Source: Methanothermobacter wolfeii
GTDB lineage: Archaea > Methanobacteriota > Methanobacteria > Methanobacteriales > Methanothermobacteraceae
Length of the DNA stretch: 64,000 nt
Direction: 5' to 3'
Assembly (NCBI RefSeq): GCF_025397995.1
Contig: NZ_CP104550.1
Location: 328,001 to 392,000 of the forward strand
Shown piece after piece: positions 1-8,871 of the stretch. Each line of letters begins with the position of its first letter. Position 1 is the first letter of the stretch. The position numbers were made by a program, and so were the translations under genes. The notes under the pieces are model-generated. The model did not search any database, was not told the origin of the DNA, and saw only the letters and a program-made list of their open reading frames with translations.

Positions 1-1
1 A

Positions 2-592
2 AGGAAATCATTCAGGAGGGAATGGACAGACGCATTCCTCAAGTCCATGGAGATGGATATAACCGTTTCGGACTACGGTACAATGAAGGACCTTGATGAG
101 TATCTCTTCGGATCATCCGAGGTTGTCGGGCTTTTTATGGCCCGGATAATGGGACTGGATGAAGATTCCTATCCCTATGCAAGGTACCTTGGAAGGGCCA
201 TGCAGTATGTTAACTTCATAAGGGATATTTCAGAGGACCTCCAGCTTGGAAGACTTTATTTCCCCAGGGAGGAACTTGAAAGATTTGACCTTGAAAGCCT
301 GGAGTACGGGGAGGTGATGGGAAAGAAGGATAACTTCATATCATTCCTCAGGGCCCAGATAGGGATATACAGGGAGTGGCAGAGCACCGCAGAGAAGGGC
401 TATTCATACATACCCTACCGTTATCTTCTGCCGATAAAGACCGCAGCGGACATGTACCTCTGGACGGCCCGTGTCATAGAAATGAACCCCCTAACGGTCT
501 ATGAAAGGAAGGTCAAGCCATCAAAGGGAAGGATAGTCTCGGGGGCGATCACCAACATGTTCCGCATCATACCCGTGACCCACAGGGGCTGA
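2..592 (+). CDS. Phytoene/squalene synthase family protein, 5' part missing
   Basis: The open frame runs in from the left edge, so only the C-terminal ~196 residues are present. They carry the second aspartate-rich substrate motif of head-to-head prenyl synthases, read here as NFIRDISEDLQLGRLYFP (bases about 210-265); this motif binds the diphosphate of the second prenyl substrate through magnesium. The family condenses two C20 (phytoene) or C15 (squalene) diphosphates. The UbiA-type prenyltransferase gene starts 10 bases after the stop and a CruF-like gene follows on the other strand, so phytoene synthase of a carotenoid pathway is favoured over squalene synthase. The first ATG inside the window (base 47) is an internal methionine, not the start. 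Confidence 0.85.
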   Translation, partial: RKSFRREWTDAFLKSMEMDITVSDYGTMKDLDEYLFGSSEVVGLFMARIMGLDEDSYPYARYLGRAMQYVNFIRDISEDLQLGRLYFPREELERFDLESLEYGEVMGKKDNFISFLRAQIGIYREWQSTAEKGYSYIPYRYLLPIKTAADMYLWTARVIEMNPLTVYERKVKPSKGRIVSGAITNMFRIIPVTHRG

Positions 593-601
593 AGTGATCA
601 A

Positions 602-1492
602 ATGGTCATCCAAGGGTCTCAAGGGCATGGAGGTGTCACTGACACCTTCAAATTCATCTTAAGAGTATCAAGGCCGCGTTTCTGGATTTACACCGGTGGA
701 ACATATGTTATAGGGTACACGCTGGGTGCATACGGGTTCATGGATTTCCTGGCCCCCTCTTACTATGTATACCTCATTTATTTCTTCCTGCCGGCGAACA
801 TCTTCATCTACGGTGTGAATGACTGCTGGGATGAGGAGACAGACTGCCTGAATCCAAAGAAGGGAACCATGGAGCACATGCTCGAGTCCTTTGAGAGAAG
901 GAAACTGCTCATCTCACTGGCAGCCGTGGCGGTCCTCAGCGCGGTTCTCATGTTATCCCAGACACCCGAGGAGGCACTGATATTCCTGGGCTTCCTTTTC
1001 CTCTCCTACTTCTACAGTGCACCGCCCCTGAGGTTCAAGGAGAAGCCTTTCCTTGACTTCTCATCCAATTACCTCTACATAATGCCAGGGATATTCGGTT
1101 ATAACCTGGTGACAGGATCATTACCCGATTTAAATCTGTTAGTTGCAGGGTTCTGCCATATAGCTGCGATGCACATCTTCTCTGCAGTCCCTGACACAGA
1201 ATATGATTCTGAAACCGGCATCATAACCACACCTGTCTTCATAGGGAGGAGGAAGGCCCTTGGACTCTCAGCATTCTTCTGGATTATACTATCCCTTCTG
1301 ACGGTACACCTCACGGATTTCCATCCCTTAAGTTTCCTGGTATTCCTGTATCCACTGTTCCCTCTTTCAGTCCTTCTATCTGAGAGGATAAGGATTGAAA
1401 GGATTTACTGGTACCTCCCCTACATCAACACTTCACTCGGAGGCCTCCTATTCCTGGCACTTATAAATAATAGGGTCTTCCACTGGATATAG
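602..1492 (+). CDS. UbiA-family prenyltransferase, lycopene elongase-like
   Basis: A 296-residue integral membrane protein with about eight hydrophobic segments. The two Asp-rich motifs of UbiA prenyltransferases are visible: NDCWDEETD near residues 73-81 and DTEYDSE near residue 198, which bind Mg-prenyl diphosphate. The family moves prenyl groups onto aromatic or polyene acceptors within the membrane. Its place directly after a phytoene/squalene synthase and opposite a CruF/DUF422 gene matches the haloarchaeal C50 carotenoid set (elongase LyeJ, hydratase CruF), so lycopene elongation is the best guess; other lipid acceptors are not excluded. The start is supported by GAAGTGATC just upstream. 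It is probably cotranscribed with the preceding gene (10-base gap). Confidence 0.8.
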   Translation: MVIQGSQGHGGVTDTFKFILRVSRPRFWIYTGGTYVIGYTLGAYGFMDFLAPSYYVYLIYFFLPANIFIYGVNDCWDEETDCLNPKKGTMEHMLESFERRKLLISLAAVAVLSAVLMLSQTPEEALIFLGFLFLSYFYSAPPLRFKEKPFLDFSSNYLYIMPGIFGYNLVTGSLPDLNLLVAGFCHIAAMHIFSAVPDTEYDSETGIITTPVFIGRRKALGLSAFFWIILSLLTVHLTDFHPLSFLVFLYPLFPLSVLLSERIRIERIYWYLPYINTSLGGLLFLALINNRVFHWI

Positions 1493-1525
1493 GGTATCAG
1501 GAACATCAGCAGGGTCCCCATATGA

Positions 1526-2095
1526 CTACCATAGTCTGAGCCCCGTCCTGTAGAGTATGAGGGTGATGATGACGGTTCCGGTTATGAAGGGGACTTCAAG
1601 GCCGGTGAAGAGGGATGCGGCTGTCCAGAAACACATTATGAGGTAGAGGCTTGAAACAGAACCCTCTGGCATTTCCCTGAAACCATCCCTGAGCACGGCC
1701 AGGAGTATTAAAGCCGCCAGGAATCCGGTCAGGAGCCACCCTGCAAAGTTCTGCAGGGGCACCCCGTAGAATATACCGGGATTGTCCCAGACCCAGAAAC
1801 GGAGGGCCACCGCCATGGGGTCTATCACCATGTCACAGAGAACAGCAAGGACGGCCGTCAGAAGAAGGAATCCTGGGAGCCCATCAACAGATTCCTTTGC
1901 AAGGTATGCGCAGCCAAGGAAGATTGGAAGCCATGCAAAGGGGACCGTGAAGGGCGTGTACCCCAATAACTTTAAACCTATAATGCCAGTATAATGGAAC
2001 CCTGAGTATGGAAAACCCGTTATTATGGCGATAGTTTCAAGTACAATTGCATAAACCCCGAGTATAAGTATCAGAATGACGCCACGACCATCCAT
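1526..2095 (-). CDS. CruF/DUF422 carotenoid biosynthesis protein, main 3' fragment of a split gene
   Basis: A 189-residue polytopic membrane protein of the carotenoid hydratase (CruF, DUF422) type. The family signature is readable as GFPYSGFHYTG near residues 28-38, followed by PFAWL and a DMVIDPMA stretch. Family members are usually about 250-280 residues with extra N-terminal helices. Those missing helices are encoded just upstream in another frame (2071-2271), so this reading frame is probably the distal part of one frameshifted gene. The ATG at 2095 lies immediately after a run of five G and may not be a real start. In haloarchaea CruF hydrates the ends of C50 carotenoids. The gene closes a minus-strand operon mntP - nitrilase - cruF. 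Confidence 0.75.
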   Translation of the reverse strand: MDGRGVILILILGVYAIVLETIAIITGFPYSGFHYTGIIGLKLLGYTPFTVPFAWLPIFLGCAYLAKESVDGLPGFLLLTAVLAVLCDMVIDPMAVALRFWVWDNPGIFYGVPLQNFAGWLLTGFLAALILLAVLRDGFREMPEGSVSSLYLIMCFWTAASLFTGLEVPFITGTVIITLILYRTGLRLW

Positions 2096-2271
2096 CCCCC
2101 TGAGATGGCAAGGAAGGATGGAACTGCAAGGGCCATGATAAAAAGAACCGATATGATGGAATACCCTGAGATGTTAACATTAACAACAAAGTAGGATACT
2201 GTGGCAAGGATTAACCCTGTAAAGAGGATAACGGCCGATTTAAGATTCAGTTTTCCTGGCAGCAGAATCAC
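2071..2271 (-). pseudogene. N-terminal fragment of the CruF/DUF422 gene (other frame)
   Basis: A 66-codon frame beginning with GTG at 2271 encodes two hydrophobic helices and ends at a TGA inside the start of the 189-residue frame. Adding one base to the run of five G at about 2096-2100 would fuse the two frames into a continuous protein of about 255 residues, the usual family length, with the helix running smoothly from ALAVPSFLAI into GVILILILGVYAI. I read it as the 5' half of a frameshifted cruF. It overlaps the end of the nitrilase gene by 32 bases, as neighbouring genes in this operon also do. The alternatives are a separate small membrane protein or a sequencing error. Confidence 0.6.
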
Positions 2272-3073
2272 CCCTGTAGATTTCAGGTCTGCGGTTCCTT
2301 AGAATGGGAAGCTCCCTCCTTGTTTTATCAATGAGTTCCATTTCCAGGTCAAGGGTGAAAACACCCTCCCCTTCATCGGCCTCAAGGACAACACCTCCCC
2401 AGGGGTCGGCCACCATTGAGTGGCCATAGGCGACATAACATGCATCAGGGTTCCTTGCCTGAGAGACCCCAACACAGTAGCACTGGTTGTCAAGGGCCCT
2501 CGACCTTATAAGGAGTTCCCAGTGGGCCGGGCCCGTTGTCATATTGAAGGCCCCGGGGAATATGAGTATCTCTGCTCCTTCAAGGACCATCATCCTTGAA
2601 AGTTCCGGGAAACGGATATCATAGCATATACCGACCCCCACCCTACCGTGGGGGGTGTCTATCACGGTTGCACCGTCACCGGCAAGGAGGCTCTCTGACT
2701 CCCTGAAGGTTATCTCTCCTGGAACATCGATATCAAAGAGATGAACCTTCCTGTGCCTCCCGGCGATATTTCCAGCATCATCAATGATGAATGATGTGTT
2801 GTACACTCCCTCGGGTGTCTTTTCAGGAATTGAACCCGCCACTATGTAAACACCGAGTTCCTCTGCAAGGACCCCCATGGCACCTACGGCGGGTCCATTT
2901 TCATCTTCAGCATACACGGCAAACCTCATGGTGTCATAGGGGCATATGAACATTTCAGGGAGCACCACAAGGTCAGCCCCCATACCGGCGGCTTCCCGCA
3001 CCATTGAAGATGCCCTTTCAATGTTCCCATACTTATCTTCAGTTACAAGCATCTGGCAGATCCCGATTTTAAT
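2240..3073 (-). CDS. Carbon-nitrogen hydrolase (nitrilase superfamily)
   Basis: The catalytic triad of the nitrilase superfamily is complete: Glu in VVLPEMF, Lys in HRKVHLFD and Cys in GVGICYDIRFPE. The enzyme hydrolyses an amide or nitrile C-N bond through a cysteine thioester; the Nit/omega-amidase branch fits this length (about 277 residues), but the substrate cannot be told from sequence. Start choice is odd: the only good ribosome binding site, GGAGGTG at 3080-3086, stands six bases before an ATT at 3071-3073, giving a protein beginning (M)KIGICQM, the usual start of this family. In-frame GTG at 3080-3082 lies inside that binding site, and TTG at 3124 has none. The 3' end overlaps the next gene by 32 bases. 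Confidence 0.85.
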   Translation of the reverse strand: MKIGICQMLVTEDKYGNIERASSMVREAAGMGADLVVLPEMFICPYDTMRFAVYAEDENGPAVGAMGVLAEELGVYIVAGSIPEKTPEGVYNTSFIIDDAGNIAGRHRKVHLFDIDVPGEITFRESESLLAGDGATVIDTPHGRVGVGICYDIRFPELSRMMVLEGAEILIFPGAFNMTTGPAHWELLIRSRALDNQCYCVGVSQARNPDACYVAYGHSMVADPWGGVVLEADEGEGVFTLDLEMELIDKTRRELPILRNRRPEIYRGDSAARKTES

Positions 3074-3104
3074 ATCAAACACCTCCCCGTAGCTTTCATG
3101 ATTA

Positions 3105-3656
3105 TCAGAGCGCGGTGTTCTCAAGAAGTATCTTCAAACCTATGATTATGAGGATGACGCCTCCAAGGGCCTCGGTCCGGTTCTCAAAGATATGCCCTAT
3201 CCTCTCACCCAGATAACTCCCCCCAATGGACATGATGAAGCTCAGGACCCCTATTATCAGGACAGGGAGCCATATGGAGAGGTCGAGGAGCGCGAAGCTC
3301 ACACCAACAGCAAAGGCATCTATACTTGTTGCAATGGACAGAATGAAGAGTTCACGGTAATTGAACTCGAATTCATCCTCCTCAAGCATGAAGCTTTCGT
3401 ATATCATCTTCAAACCGATTATGAGGAGCAGAAGGAACGCAATCCATGGTGCGAATGCTGATACAATGGCCTGGATTTCAAGTCCTGATAACCATCCAAG
3501 GACAGGCATACCGGCCTGGAATATGCCAAAGGATAGTGCGGATATCAGGGTATAGTTGACTCCTGATTCATGGGTGATGACTCCCCTGCTTACCGAGACA
3601 CTGAATACATCCATTCCAAGTCCAATTCCAAGAAATACCATTGACAGGATGTCCAT
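3105..3656 (-). CDS. mntP: MntP-family manganese efflux pump
   Basis: A 183-residue membrane protein with six predicted helices and the internal repeat of the DUF204/MntP family. Each half carries the conserved Asp motif: GMDVFSVSVS near residue 16 and SIDAFAVGVS near residue 115. In bacteria MntP exports Mn(II). It is the first gene of the minus-strand run leading to the nitrilase and CruF genes. A TATA-like AGTAAATATT lies about 25-35 bases upstream of the ATG, so its leader should be very short. No manganese riboswitch was recognised. Confidence 0.85.
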   Translation of the reverse strand: MDILSMVFLGIGLGMDVFSVSVSRGVITHESGVNYTLISALSFGIFQAGMPVLGWLSGLEIQAIVSAFAPWIAFLLLLIIGLKMIYESFMLEEDEFEFNYRELFILSIATSIDAFAVGVSFALLDLSIWLPVLIIGVLSFIMSIGGSYLGERIGHIFENRTEALGGVILIIIGLKILLENTAL

Positions 3657-3980
3657 TCTATCACTGCTTTAATTCTGTGAACGAATATTTACTTTTAATG
3701 AGATTCCATATTTGAAGAAAGTTTTACATTCACTTCATGAGAATCCCATAGGTGCTAGGACAAGGCCACATATACACATCTTATGGGCATGTATCCTTAT
3801 AGGATATACTGTCTTAATAACCTATTCCTCAGCTTTAGTGGAATCAGGATACTCTTTCCAGGCGCTGAAGGTTCCAGAGGAGAGAAGAATCCGGGCTTCC
3901 CCTCTCACCATACCCTGAAGGAAACTCTTCATCAATGTTTATTAGACCTTCAAACAAAGAATTAGTCTGAGGATAGATGT
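3657..3980. other. Gene-free divergent intergenic region (mntP / moxR)
   Basis: 324 bases without a convincing gene. It should hold the divergent promoters of mntP and the MoxR gene. A short palindrome TATCCT-TAT-AGGATA lies at 3792-3806. A 68-codon frame at 3712-3918 lacks a ribosome binding site and recognisable protein character, so it is not called. Confidence 0.6.
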
Positions 3981-4850
3981 GTGATGAAAATGGATCCATC
4001 AGGAAGAATAAAAGAACTTGAATCAGCCCTCAGAAACTCAGGATACATACCTGACAGGGAAATACTTATAACACTATTCCTCTCACTGGAACTTAAAAAA
4101 CCGGTACTTGTGGAGGGTCCTCCAGGGACAGGTAAAACACTTCTTGCCAGAAAAACGGCAGAGGCCCTTGGAAGGGACTTTTTCAGGATACAGTGCTATG
4201 AGGGGATAACCTTTGAGCAGATCGTTGGGGAGTGGAACTATCAGAAACAGCTCCTGAGCCTTGAGAAGTCACGTCTGGGTGGCTATGAGGAGGATGTTTT
4301 TGGTGAGGAGTACTTCATAAAGAGACCACTTCTCTCGGCTTTCATCAATGATAAACCCTCACTGATACTGATAGATGAGATAGACAAGGCCGATGAGGAG
4401 GTTGAGAGTTTCCTGCTCCAGGCACTGGGTGAAAAGCAGATAACGGTCAATGACCTTGGAACCTTTGACCTTAAAAATGATATAATGGTGTTTTTAACAT
4501 CCAACTCCCAGAGGAACCTCCTTGATGAAACAAGGGACAGATGCCTCTACCTCTACATAGACTACCCGTCCCCTGAGAGGGAGATGGAGATAGTGAAGGC
4601 CCATGTTCCATCAGTGCCCATGGGAATACTTGAGGAGGCAGTTTACTTTATAAACAGGGTTAGAAGGCTCAGCATCATAAAGAAGCCGTCCATCAGGGCT
4701 ACTGTTGACTGGGTTAAAACCCTCATGTCACTCGGAAGGGAGCATATCGATGATGAGACCCTTGAGGAAACCCTTGGTGTGATCGTGAAGAACAGATCCG
4801 ATGGAGATAAGGTAAGGGACCTCTTAAAATCAGGAATAAAAGAAAAATGA
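3981..4850 (+). CDS. MoxR-family AAA+ ATPase
   Basis: A 289-residue AAA+ protein. Walker A GPPGTGKT is at residues 46-53, Walker B LILIDEID near 130-137, and sensor 1 is in FLTSNSQR. MoxR ATPases act as chaperones that insert metal cofactors or mature complexes, together with a von Willebrand A partner. The partner gene follows here with a 4-base ATGA overlap. The client is not apparent from the neighbours. GTG at 3981 and ATG at 3984 are both possible starts; a GAGGAT sequence lies just upstream. Confidence 0.9.
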   Translation: MMKMDPSGRIKELESALRNSGYIPDREILITLFLSLELKKPVLVEGPPGTGKTLLARKTAEALGRDFFRIQCYEGITFEQIVGEWNYQKQLLSLEKSRLGGYEEDVFGEEYFIKRPLLSAFINDKPSLILIDEIDKADEEVESFLLQALGEKQITVNDLGTFDLKNDIMVFLTSNSQRNLLDETRDRCLYLYIDYPSPEREMEIVKAHVPSVPMGILEEAVYFINRVRRLSIIKKPSIRATVDWVKTLMSLGREHIDDETLEETLGVIVKNRSDGDKVRDLLKSGIKEK

Positions 4851-5956
4851 ATGAAATAATCCGTTTTTCAAATATACTAAGGGATAAAAACGTCCCTGTC
4901 AGTATAAGAAGCACTAAAGATGCTTTCATGGCATACAGGATGTTCCGGGGGCGTGATGAACTCAGGGAGGCCCTCTTCTCTGTTTATGTTAAGGATATGA
5001 GGCACGCCGATGCATTCATGGAAGCATATGGGGAGGTGTTCGGGACAGCAGGGAAGGATGAACCCCTGGAATCAGGTGAGGATTCCACTGAGATTATCCA
5101 GGCACCCGACGGCGATATCAATGGAAAGGAAGGGGAATCCCTAATCCTTGATGATTTTAATGAACTTAAACCCGAGATTGAGGAAATAATTGACCTCAGG
5201 GGTGATGAGAGGAACATAATCGACAGGGATATGTCCACCCTGGACGCATTTGACCCTGAAATATTTGAACTCTGCCGCAGATTAGGGATTAAAATCGCAA
5301 ACCGAAGGTCAAGGAGGCTCAGACAGTCAAAGAGGACGCGGCCGGATATCAGGAGGAGCATACGCAGGAACCTGAAGCATGGAGGCACCCTCATCGAGCT
5401 CCTAAGGTCAGAGCCAAGGGAGAGGAAAAGTCAGCACATATTCCTCAGTGATGTTAGCGGTTCATGCGACTGGATAAGTAACTGGTTCTTCTGCATAGTC
5501 TATGCTGCACAGAAAACCTTCTACAGGTCAAGATTCTTTGACTTTGACAGCAAGATCGTTGAGACAACCCACCTCCTTGACGAAGAAGACCTTTACGATG
5601 CCTTCAGGAACCTCAGGGAATCAAGGGCCAGGAACCTGATGCTCCACGGCACATCAAACATGTACACGGCCTTCAGGGAGTTCCTTGAGAACGTCAGCTT
5701 CACAGGGAGATCATATATAGTGATACTCTCTGACTGCCGTGACTGGGCCGGCCCAAAAAGGAATGGTGTCCCTGAAAGCCAGGGGTTAATTTCTGAGATG
5801 GCTGAAGGGGCCAGAAGGGTGCTTATACTCAACCCTGAACCCTCAAAAAAGTGGGATGCTGTTGATAGCTGCGTATCCCTTTACAGGGATGCCGGGGCAA
5901 CCATAAAGGAGGTCAGGACACTCAGGCAGCTTGCAGAGGCCATAGAGAAACTATAG
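4847..5956 (+). CDS. VWA-domain protein (CoxE-like), MoxR partner
   Basis: A 369-residue protein with an acidic, helical N-terminal half, a very basic stretch around residues 150-180 (many Arg), and a C-terminal von Willebrand A domain. The metal-ion-dependent adhesion site is readable as DVSGS at residues 202-206 with later conserved Thr and Asp ([18 protein letters not shown]). MoxR-VWA pairs remodel or activate client enzymes in several bacteria and archaea. The start overlaps the MoxR stop by 4 bases, indicating translational coupling. The function of this particular pair is unknown. Confidence 0.85.
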   Translation: MNEIIRFSNILRDKNVPVSIRSTKDAFMAYRMFRGRDELREALFSVYVKDMRHADAFMEAYGEVFGTAGKDEPLESGEDSTEIIQAPDGDINGKEGESLILDDFNELKPEIEEIIDLRGDERNIIDRDMSTLDAFDPEIFELCRRLGIKIANRRSRRLRQSKRTRPDIRRSIRRNLKHGGTLIELLRSEPRERKSQHIFLSDVSGSCDWISNWFFCIVYAAQKTFYRSRFFDFDSKIVETTHLLDEEDLYDAFRNLRESRARNLMLHGTSNMYTAFREFLENVSFTGRSYIVILSDCRDWAGPKRNGVPESQGLISEMAEGARRVLILNPEPSKKWDAVDSCVSLYRDAGATIKEVRTLRQLAEAIEKL

Positions 5957-5968
5957 GCATATGATGGA

Positions 5969-6721
5969 TCAGCTGAAGTTATCCAGGGTGACTCCCCTGG
6001 CTGAACGGAGCTCCCTGGGGGGTTCAAGGGACCTGAACTCCAGGCCCTCATCCTCCAGCATCTCCATAGCATCATGGGTTATTGATGGTGCTACAAGCAT
6101 GCCCCTGACACCCCTCCTGTCATCCCGGAATTCATCAAGGTACCTTTTGAGCTGTTTAACCGCACTCACACCGGCTTTCCTGCTTTTAAGTTCAATTATG
6201 ACCAGGGAACCATTCTCATCCTTCCCGAGGATATCTATAAAACCGGCATCCGTGGAGTATTCCCTGGCAACCGGCCTGAAACCCTTCTCAATCAGGTGGG
6301 GATGCTCCATTATCATATCACCCATATCCCTTTCATGTCCAGCCACCTCAAGTTCATGCCGGTCCCTTGCAGTGTAGCAGGATACCAGGTGGGCTTCATG
6401 GATCTCGACTTCAAGGCGCTCCTCAGGGGACCTCCTTATACTTTCAAGGTATAGCTTCCCCCCCTTCATGTAGCTCCTGCATCTTGATCTGGGGGGCTGC
6501 CAGTTCACCGGGTCCACCTTACGGTCCTGGTGTATCATGAAGGTCCCATCCGGTTTTATGACGATCAAACGCTCTCCAGGTTCAAGCCGGCTCCTGGCAC
6601 GGCCCTCATAGGATGCACTGCAGCATGCAAGTATCACGATAAGCACCCTCTTCCTTATGCCTTCCTCAATAACCCTGTAGGCCTTCTTGGGGGATGGATT
6701 TTCAAAAACCTGACACTTCAT
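5969..6721 (-). CDS. nucS: Endonuclease NucS (EndoMS-type mismatch nuclease)
   Basis: About 250 residues, the normal length of NucS. The C-terminal RecB-like nuclease core is visible around residues 160-185: Asp in GFIDILGK, then VIIELKS giving the D-ExK metal site. The N-terminal DNA-binding half contains the family stretch [12 protein letters not shown]. In Pyrococcus and Thermococcus NucS/EndoMS cleaves mismatched double-stranded DNA or branched single-stranded DNA and contacts PCNA; in Mycobacterium it gives mutation avoidance. The ATG at 6721 is preferred over GTG 6730; neither has a strong ribosome binding site. The gene faces the VWA gene tail to tail. Its upstream region holds a duplicated 26-base segment. 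Confidence 0.88.
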   Translation of the reverse strand: MKCQVFENPSPKKAYRVIEEGIRKRVLIVILACCSASYEGRARSRLEPGERLIVIKPDGTFMIHQDRKVDPVNWQPPRSRCRSYMKGGKLYLESIRRSPEERLEVEIHEAHLVSCYTARDRHELEVAGHERDMGDMIMEHPHLIEKGFRPVAREYSTDAGFIDILGKDENGSLVIIELKSRKAGVSAVKQLKRYLDEFRDDRRGVRGMLVAPSITHDAMEMLEDEGLEFRSLEPPRELRSARGVTLDNFS

Positions 6722-6755
6722 AGGATTCACTTCTTCTGGGGTTACGTCTTCTCTT

Positions 6756-6823
6756 TTTTCATTTTGACTTTATTTTATTAGGTGGGGGTCTTTATGGTTT
6801 TCATTTTGACTTTCTTTTATTAG
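6756..6823 (-). repeat. Direct repeat pair upstream of nucS
   Basis: Two 26-base copies that differ at one position lie at 6756-6781 and 6798-6823 (core TTTTCATTTTGACTTT), 42 bases apart. They sit 35-100 bases upstream of nucS on the minus strand, where a promoter would be expected. Confidence 0.8.
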
Positions 6824-6994
6824 ATTTTTGGAGGGAGAAGTTTATGGCTTCGGGATTATATTTTCTTCTAGATCTTCTAAAACTATTAGTACTTCAAGGG
6901 ATAACCTATATTATGGTCTCATAGGAGGGATTCAGAATGCTCATAGACCCTATGAGATACTGTGCCATTCCATTCCTCGGGAGATAGGGTTATC

Positions 6995-8392
6995 ATGATA
7001 AAGGAGTTTGTTATAGGGACAGAGCTCTCCCCGGCATATTACACTGACCTCCTTGATTTCATATACAGGTACTATTTTCTTCCAGGGGATTTCCTGGAAA
7101 CCCGGAGATCCGGGGACCGGATAGTATTCAGTGCCCTGATTAAGGGGAAAGGGGTGCGGGGTGAGATAATCCCGGGCGAAAACTTCAGGCTTGTACTCGA
7201 GTACCCCCCGGACCTTGAGGCTGAAGCAGAGGGGATATATGAGGATATATTCACATCAATCCAGGTCTTTGAGGAAAACATGCGCCAGCACACCATATAC
7301 TTTGCCTGGGTTGAGGGGGAGGAGATAATCCCTGAAAAGCCACCCTCAACCAGGAGGATGGCGTCAAAGAGCATATTCGGGAGCAGCCTCCTCCTTCTTT
7401 ACATAATGTTCTTCGGCATCAACATATTCCTTTTCCTGCTGCTGGGGATATACGCTGTAATCGCCATACTACTCCTGCAGCTGGGGATCATACTCTCATC
7501 AGATAAATTATATGCAAGGATGGGTGAATGGACGGTTACACGTGAAAACCCCTACGTGCATGTCATCCAGTTCCAGCTACCAGAGGATGAGTTCAGATTC
7601 TTCATAAAGACCATGGGTGAGGATGCCATCGTGCAGATAAAGAGGAAAATCTACAGCAGGTCACTGGCATATAAGAAGCCACCAACCTGTGATGTTGCAA
7701 GGGATGTGCTGGGAAAACATGGTTTCAGATGCAACCCCCTCCAGGAGAGGTCAAGGACCGTGAACCTCTACGGTATTGTTGATGAAGCAGCCAGAAAATT
7801 CAGGATACCCACACCCAGGATAGTTGTATCTAACACCATGGTACCCAACGCCGCAGCCACGGGCCCAAGCCCTGGTAGGGGCCTTGTACTTGTAACAACT
7901 GGGCTTATAGTCCAGCTGGATGATGAGGAAATACTTGCAGTCATCGGCCATGAAATGGGACACCTTAAGGGGCGTGACTCGCTCATACTCTTTAGCATAG
8001 TGTCTCTTGAGTTCATACTGAGACTCACCGTACTTCTTCCACTGGTTATCATATCACCCATCATCTACATCATCTTTGCAATGGGCCTCATATTCTTCGT
8101 GGCAAAGTTCTTTGAGGCAAGGGCTGATCTGCTCTCGGCAATGGTTATAGGCAGACCTGAAGTACTTGCAGGGGCCCTCAGGAAGATAGGATACCAGAAA
8201 CTTGTGATGGAGAGGATGGGCTCCCAGAGAATAAGGGGCTGGACCGCCTGGGACCCTCACCCTCCGATATACTTCCGGATAAAGAGGCTGGAGAACCTCA
8301 GGGACTGCACCGATATTAAAAGCCCCCTTCTGAGGTCCGCAGGAGATGTTATAAGGGGATTCAGGGACTCCATCAGGTGGATGTTTTTATAG
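6995..8392 (+). CDS. M48-family membrane zinc metalloprotease (HtpX-like)
   Basis: About 465 residues. The zinc protease motif HEMGH is at residues 319-323, followed by the third-ligand region FFEARAD. Two long hydrophobic segments lie near residues 125-170 and more flank the active site, placing the catalytic domain at the membrane. HtpX-type proteases degrade damaged membrane proteins. The N-terminal ~110 residues form a soluble domain I do not recognise. ATG at 6995 is preferred to GTG 6962 because GGGAGAT lies ten bases upstream of it and the protein then starts MIKEFVIG. Confidence 0.85.
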   Translation: MIKEFVIGTELSPAYYTDLLDFIYRYYFLPGDFLETRRSGDRIVFSALIKGKGVRGEIIPGENFRLVLEYPPDLEAEAEGIYEDIFTSIQVFEENMRQHTIYFAWVEGEEIIPEKPPSTRRMASKSIFGSSLLLLYIMFFGINIFLFLLLGIYAVIAILLLQLGIILSSDKLYARMGEWTVTRENPYVHVIQFQLPEDEFRFFIKTMGEDAIVQIKRKIYSRSLAYKKPPTCDVARDVLGKHGFRCNPLQERSRTVNLYGIVDEAARKFRIPTPRIVVSNTMVPNAAATGPSPGRGLVLVTTGLIVQLDDEEILAVIGHEMGHLKGRDSLILFSIVSLEFILRLTVLLPLVIISPIIYIIFAMGLIFFVAKFFEARADLLSAMVIGRPEVLAGALRKIGYQKLVMERMGSQRIRGWTAWDPHPPIYFRIKRLENLRDCTDIKSPLLRSAGDVIRGFRDSIRWMFL

Positions 8393-8422
8393 GCCCCACC
8401 GGTGCGGCGGTCTCAGCAACAC

Positions 8423-8776
8423 CTACTTCACCCTTGAGATCACCGCTTCGATGTCACGGAGGCCTATATCCTCAGGGCCCTTTATCCCGTACCTCATGCA
8501 CTTGAACTCAACTGATTCCCGGTTTAAAATGTAATCAAAGAGGCTCCGGTACTCTTCGGCTGCAGGGTCATCCAGTCTTATGATCTTTTCGAGTTCAAGG
8601 ATGGATTCCCTCAGCAGGTCATTTATCCCTTCATGCTTCATCAGTTCCTGGATAAATTCATTCTTCTGACCTTCATATGATCCAAAAAATTTTTCAAAGG
8701 ACTTCATCTGCTGCATAGCCTTGTAGATTATCACCAGTTTATCCTGCAGCTCCAGGGCTTCATTTCTCGATAAAAT
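8423..8776 (-). CDS. Unknown helical protein with a probable ATT start
   Basis: I do not recognise this protein. It is about 117 residues, mostly helical and charged, ending in a short KCMRYGIKGPEDIG motif. Start choice is unusual: AAAGGAGGATC (GGAGG at 8884 minus 100, i.e. 8784-8788) lies seven bases before an ATT at 8774-8776, while upstream in-frame ATG, GTG and TTG codons have no binding site and lie close to or above the likely transcription start (TATA-like AGTAAATACTT upstream). The protein would begin (M)LSRNEALELQDKL. The longest open frame reaches 8848. It faces the M48 gene tail to tail and is divergent from a ferredoxin gene. Confidence 0.65.
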   Translation of the reverse strand: MLSRNEALELQDKLVIIYKAMQQMKSFEKFFGSYEGQKNEFIQELMKHEGINDLLRESILELEKIIRLDDPAAEEYRSLFDYILNRESVEFKCMRYGIKGPEDIGLRDIEAVISRVK

Positions 8777-8871
8777 ATAAGATCCTCCTTTCACATGATA
8801 AATCATCTTATAGATTAAGTATTTACTACCGCTCCCCCATATAATCAATTACTGAAGCTTGGGGTGACAGC

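Noticed and set aside
631-647. Perfect palindrome AGGTGTCA-C-TGACACCT inside the UbiA gene
   Set aside because: It lies in coding sequence, and a few palindromes of this size are expected by chance in 64 kb.
3792-3806. MntR-type operator TATCCT-TAT-AGGATA
   Set aside because: Only a 6-base arm and far from both start codons; too weak to claim metal control.
3712-3918. 68-codon frame between mntP and moxR
   Set aside because: No ribosome binding site, no recognisable domain, and it occupies a divergent promoter region.
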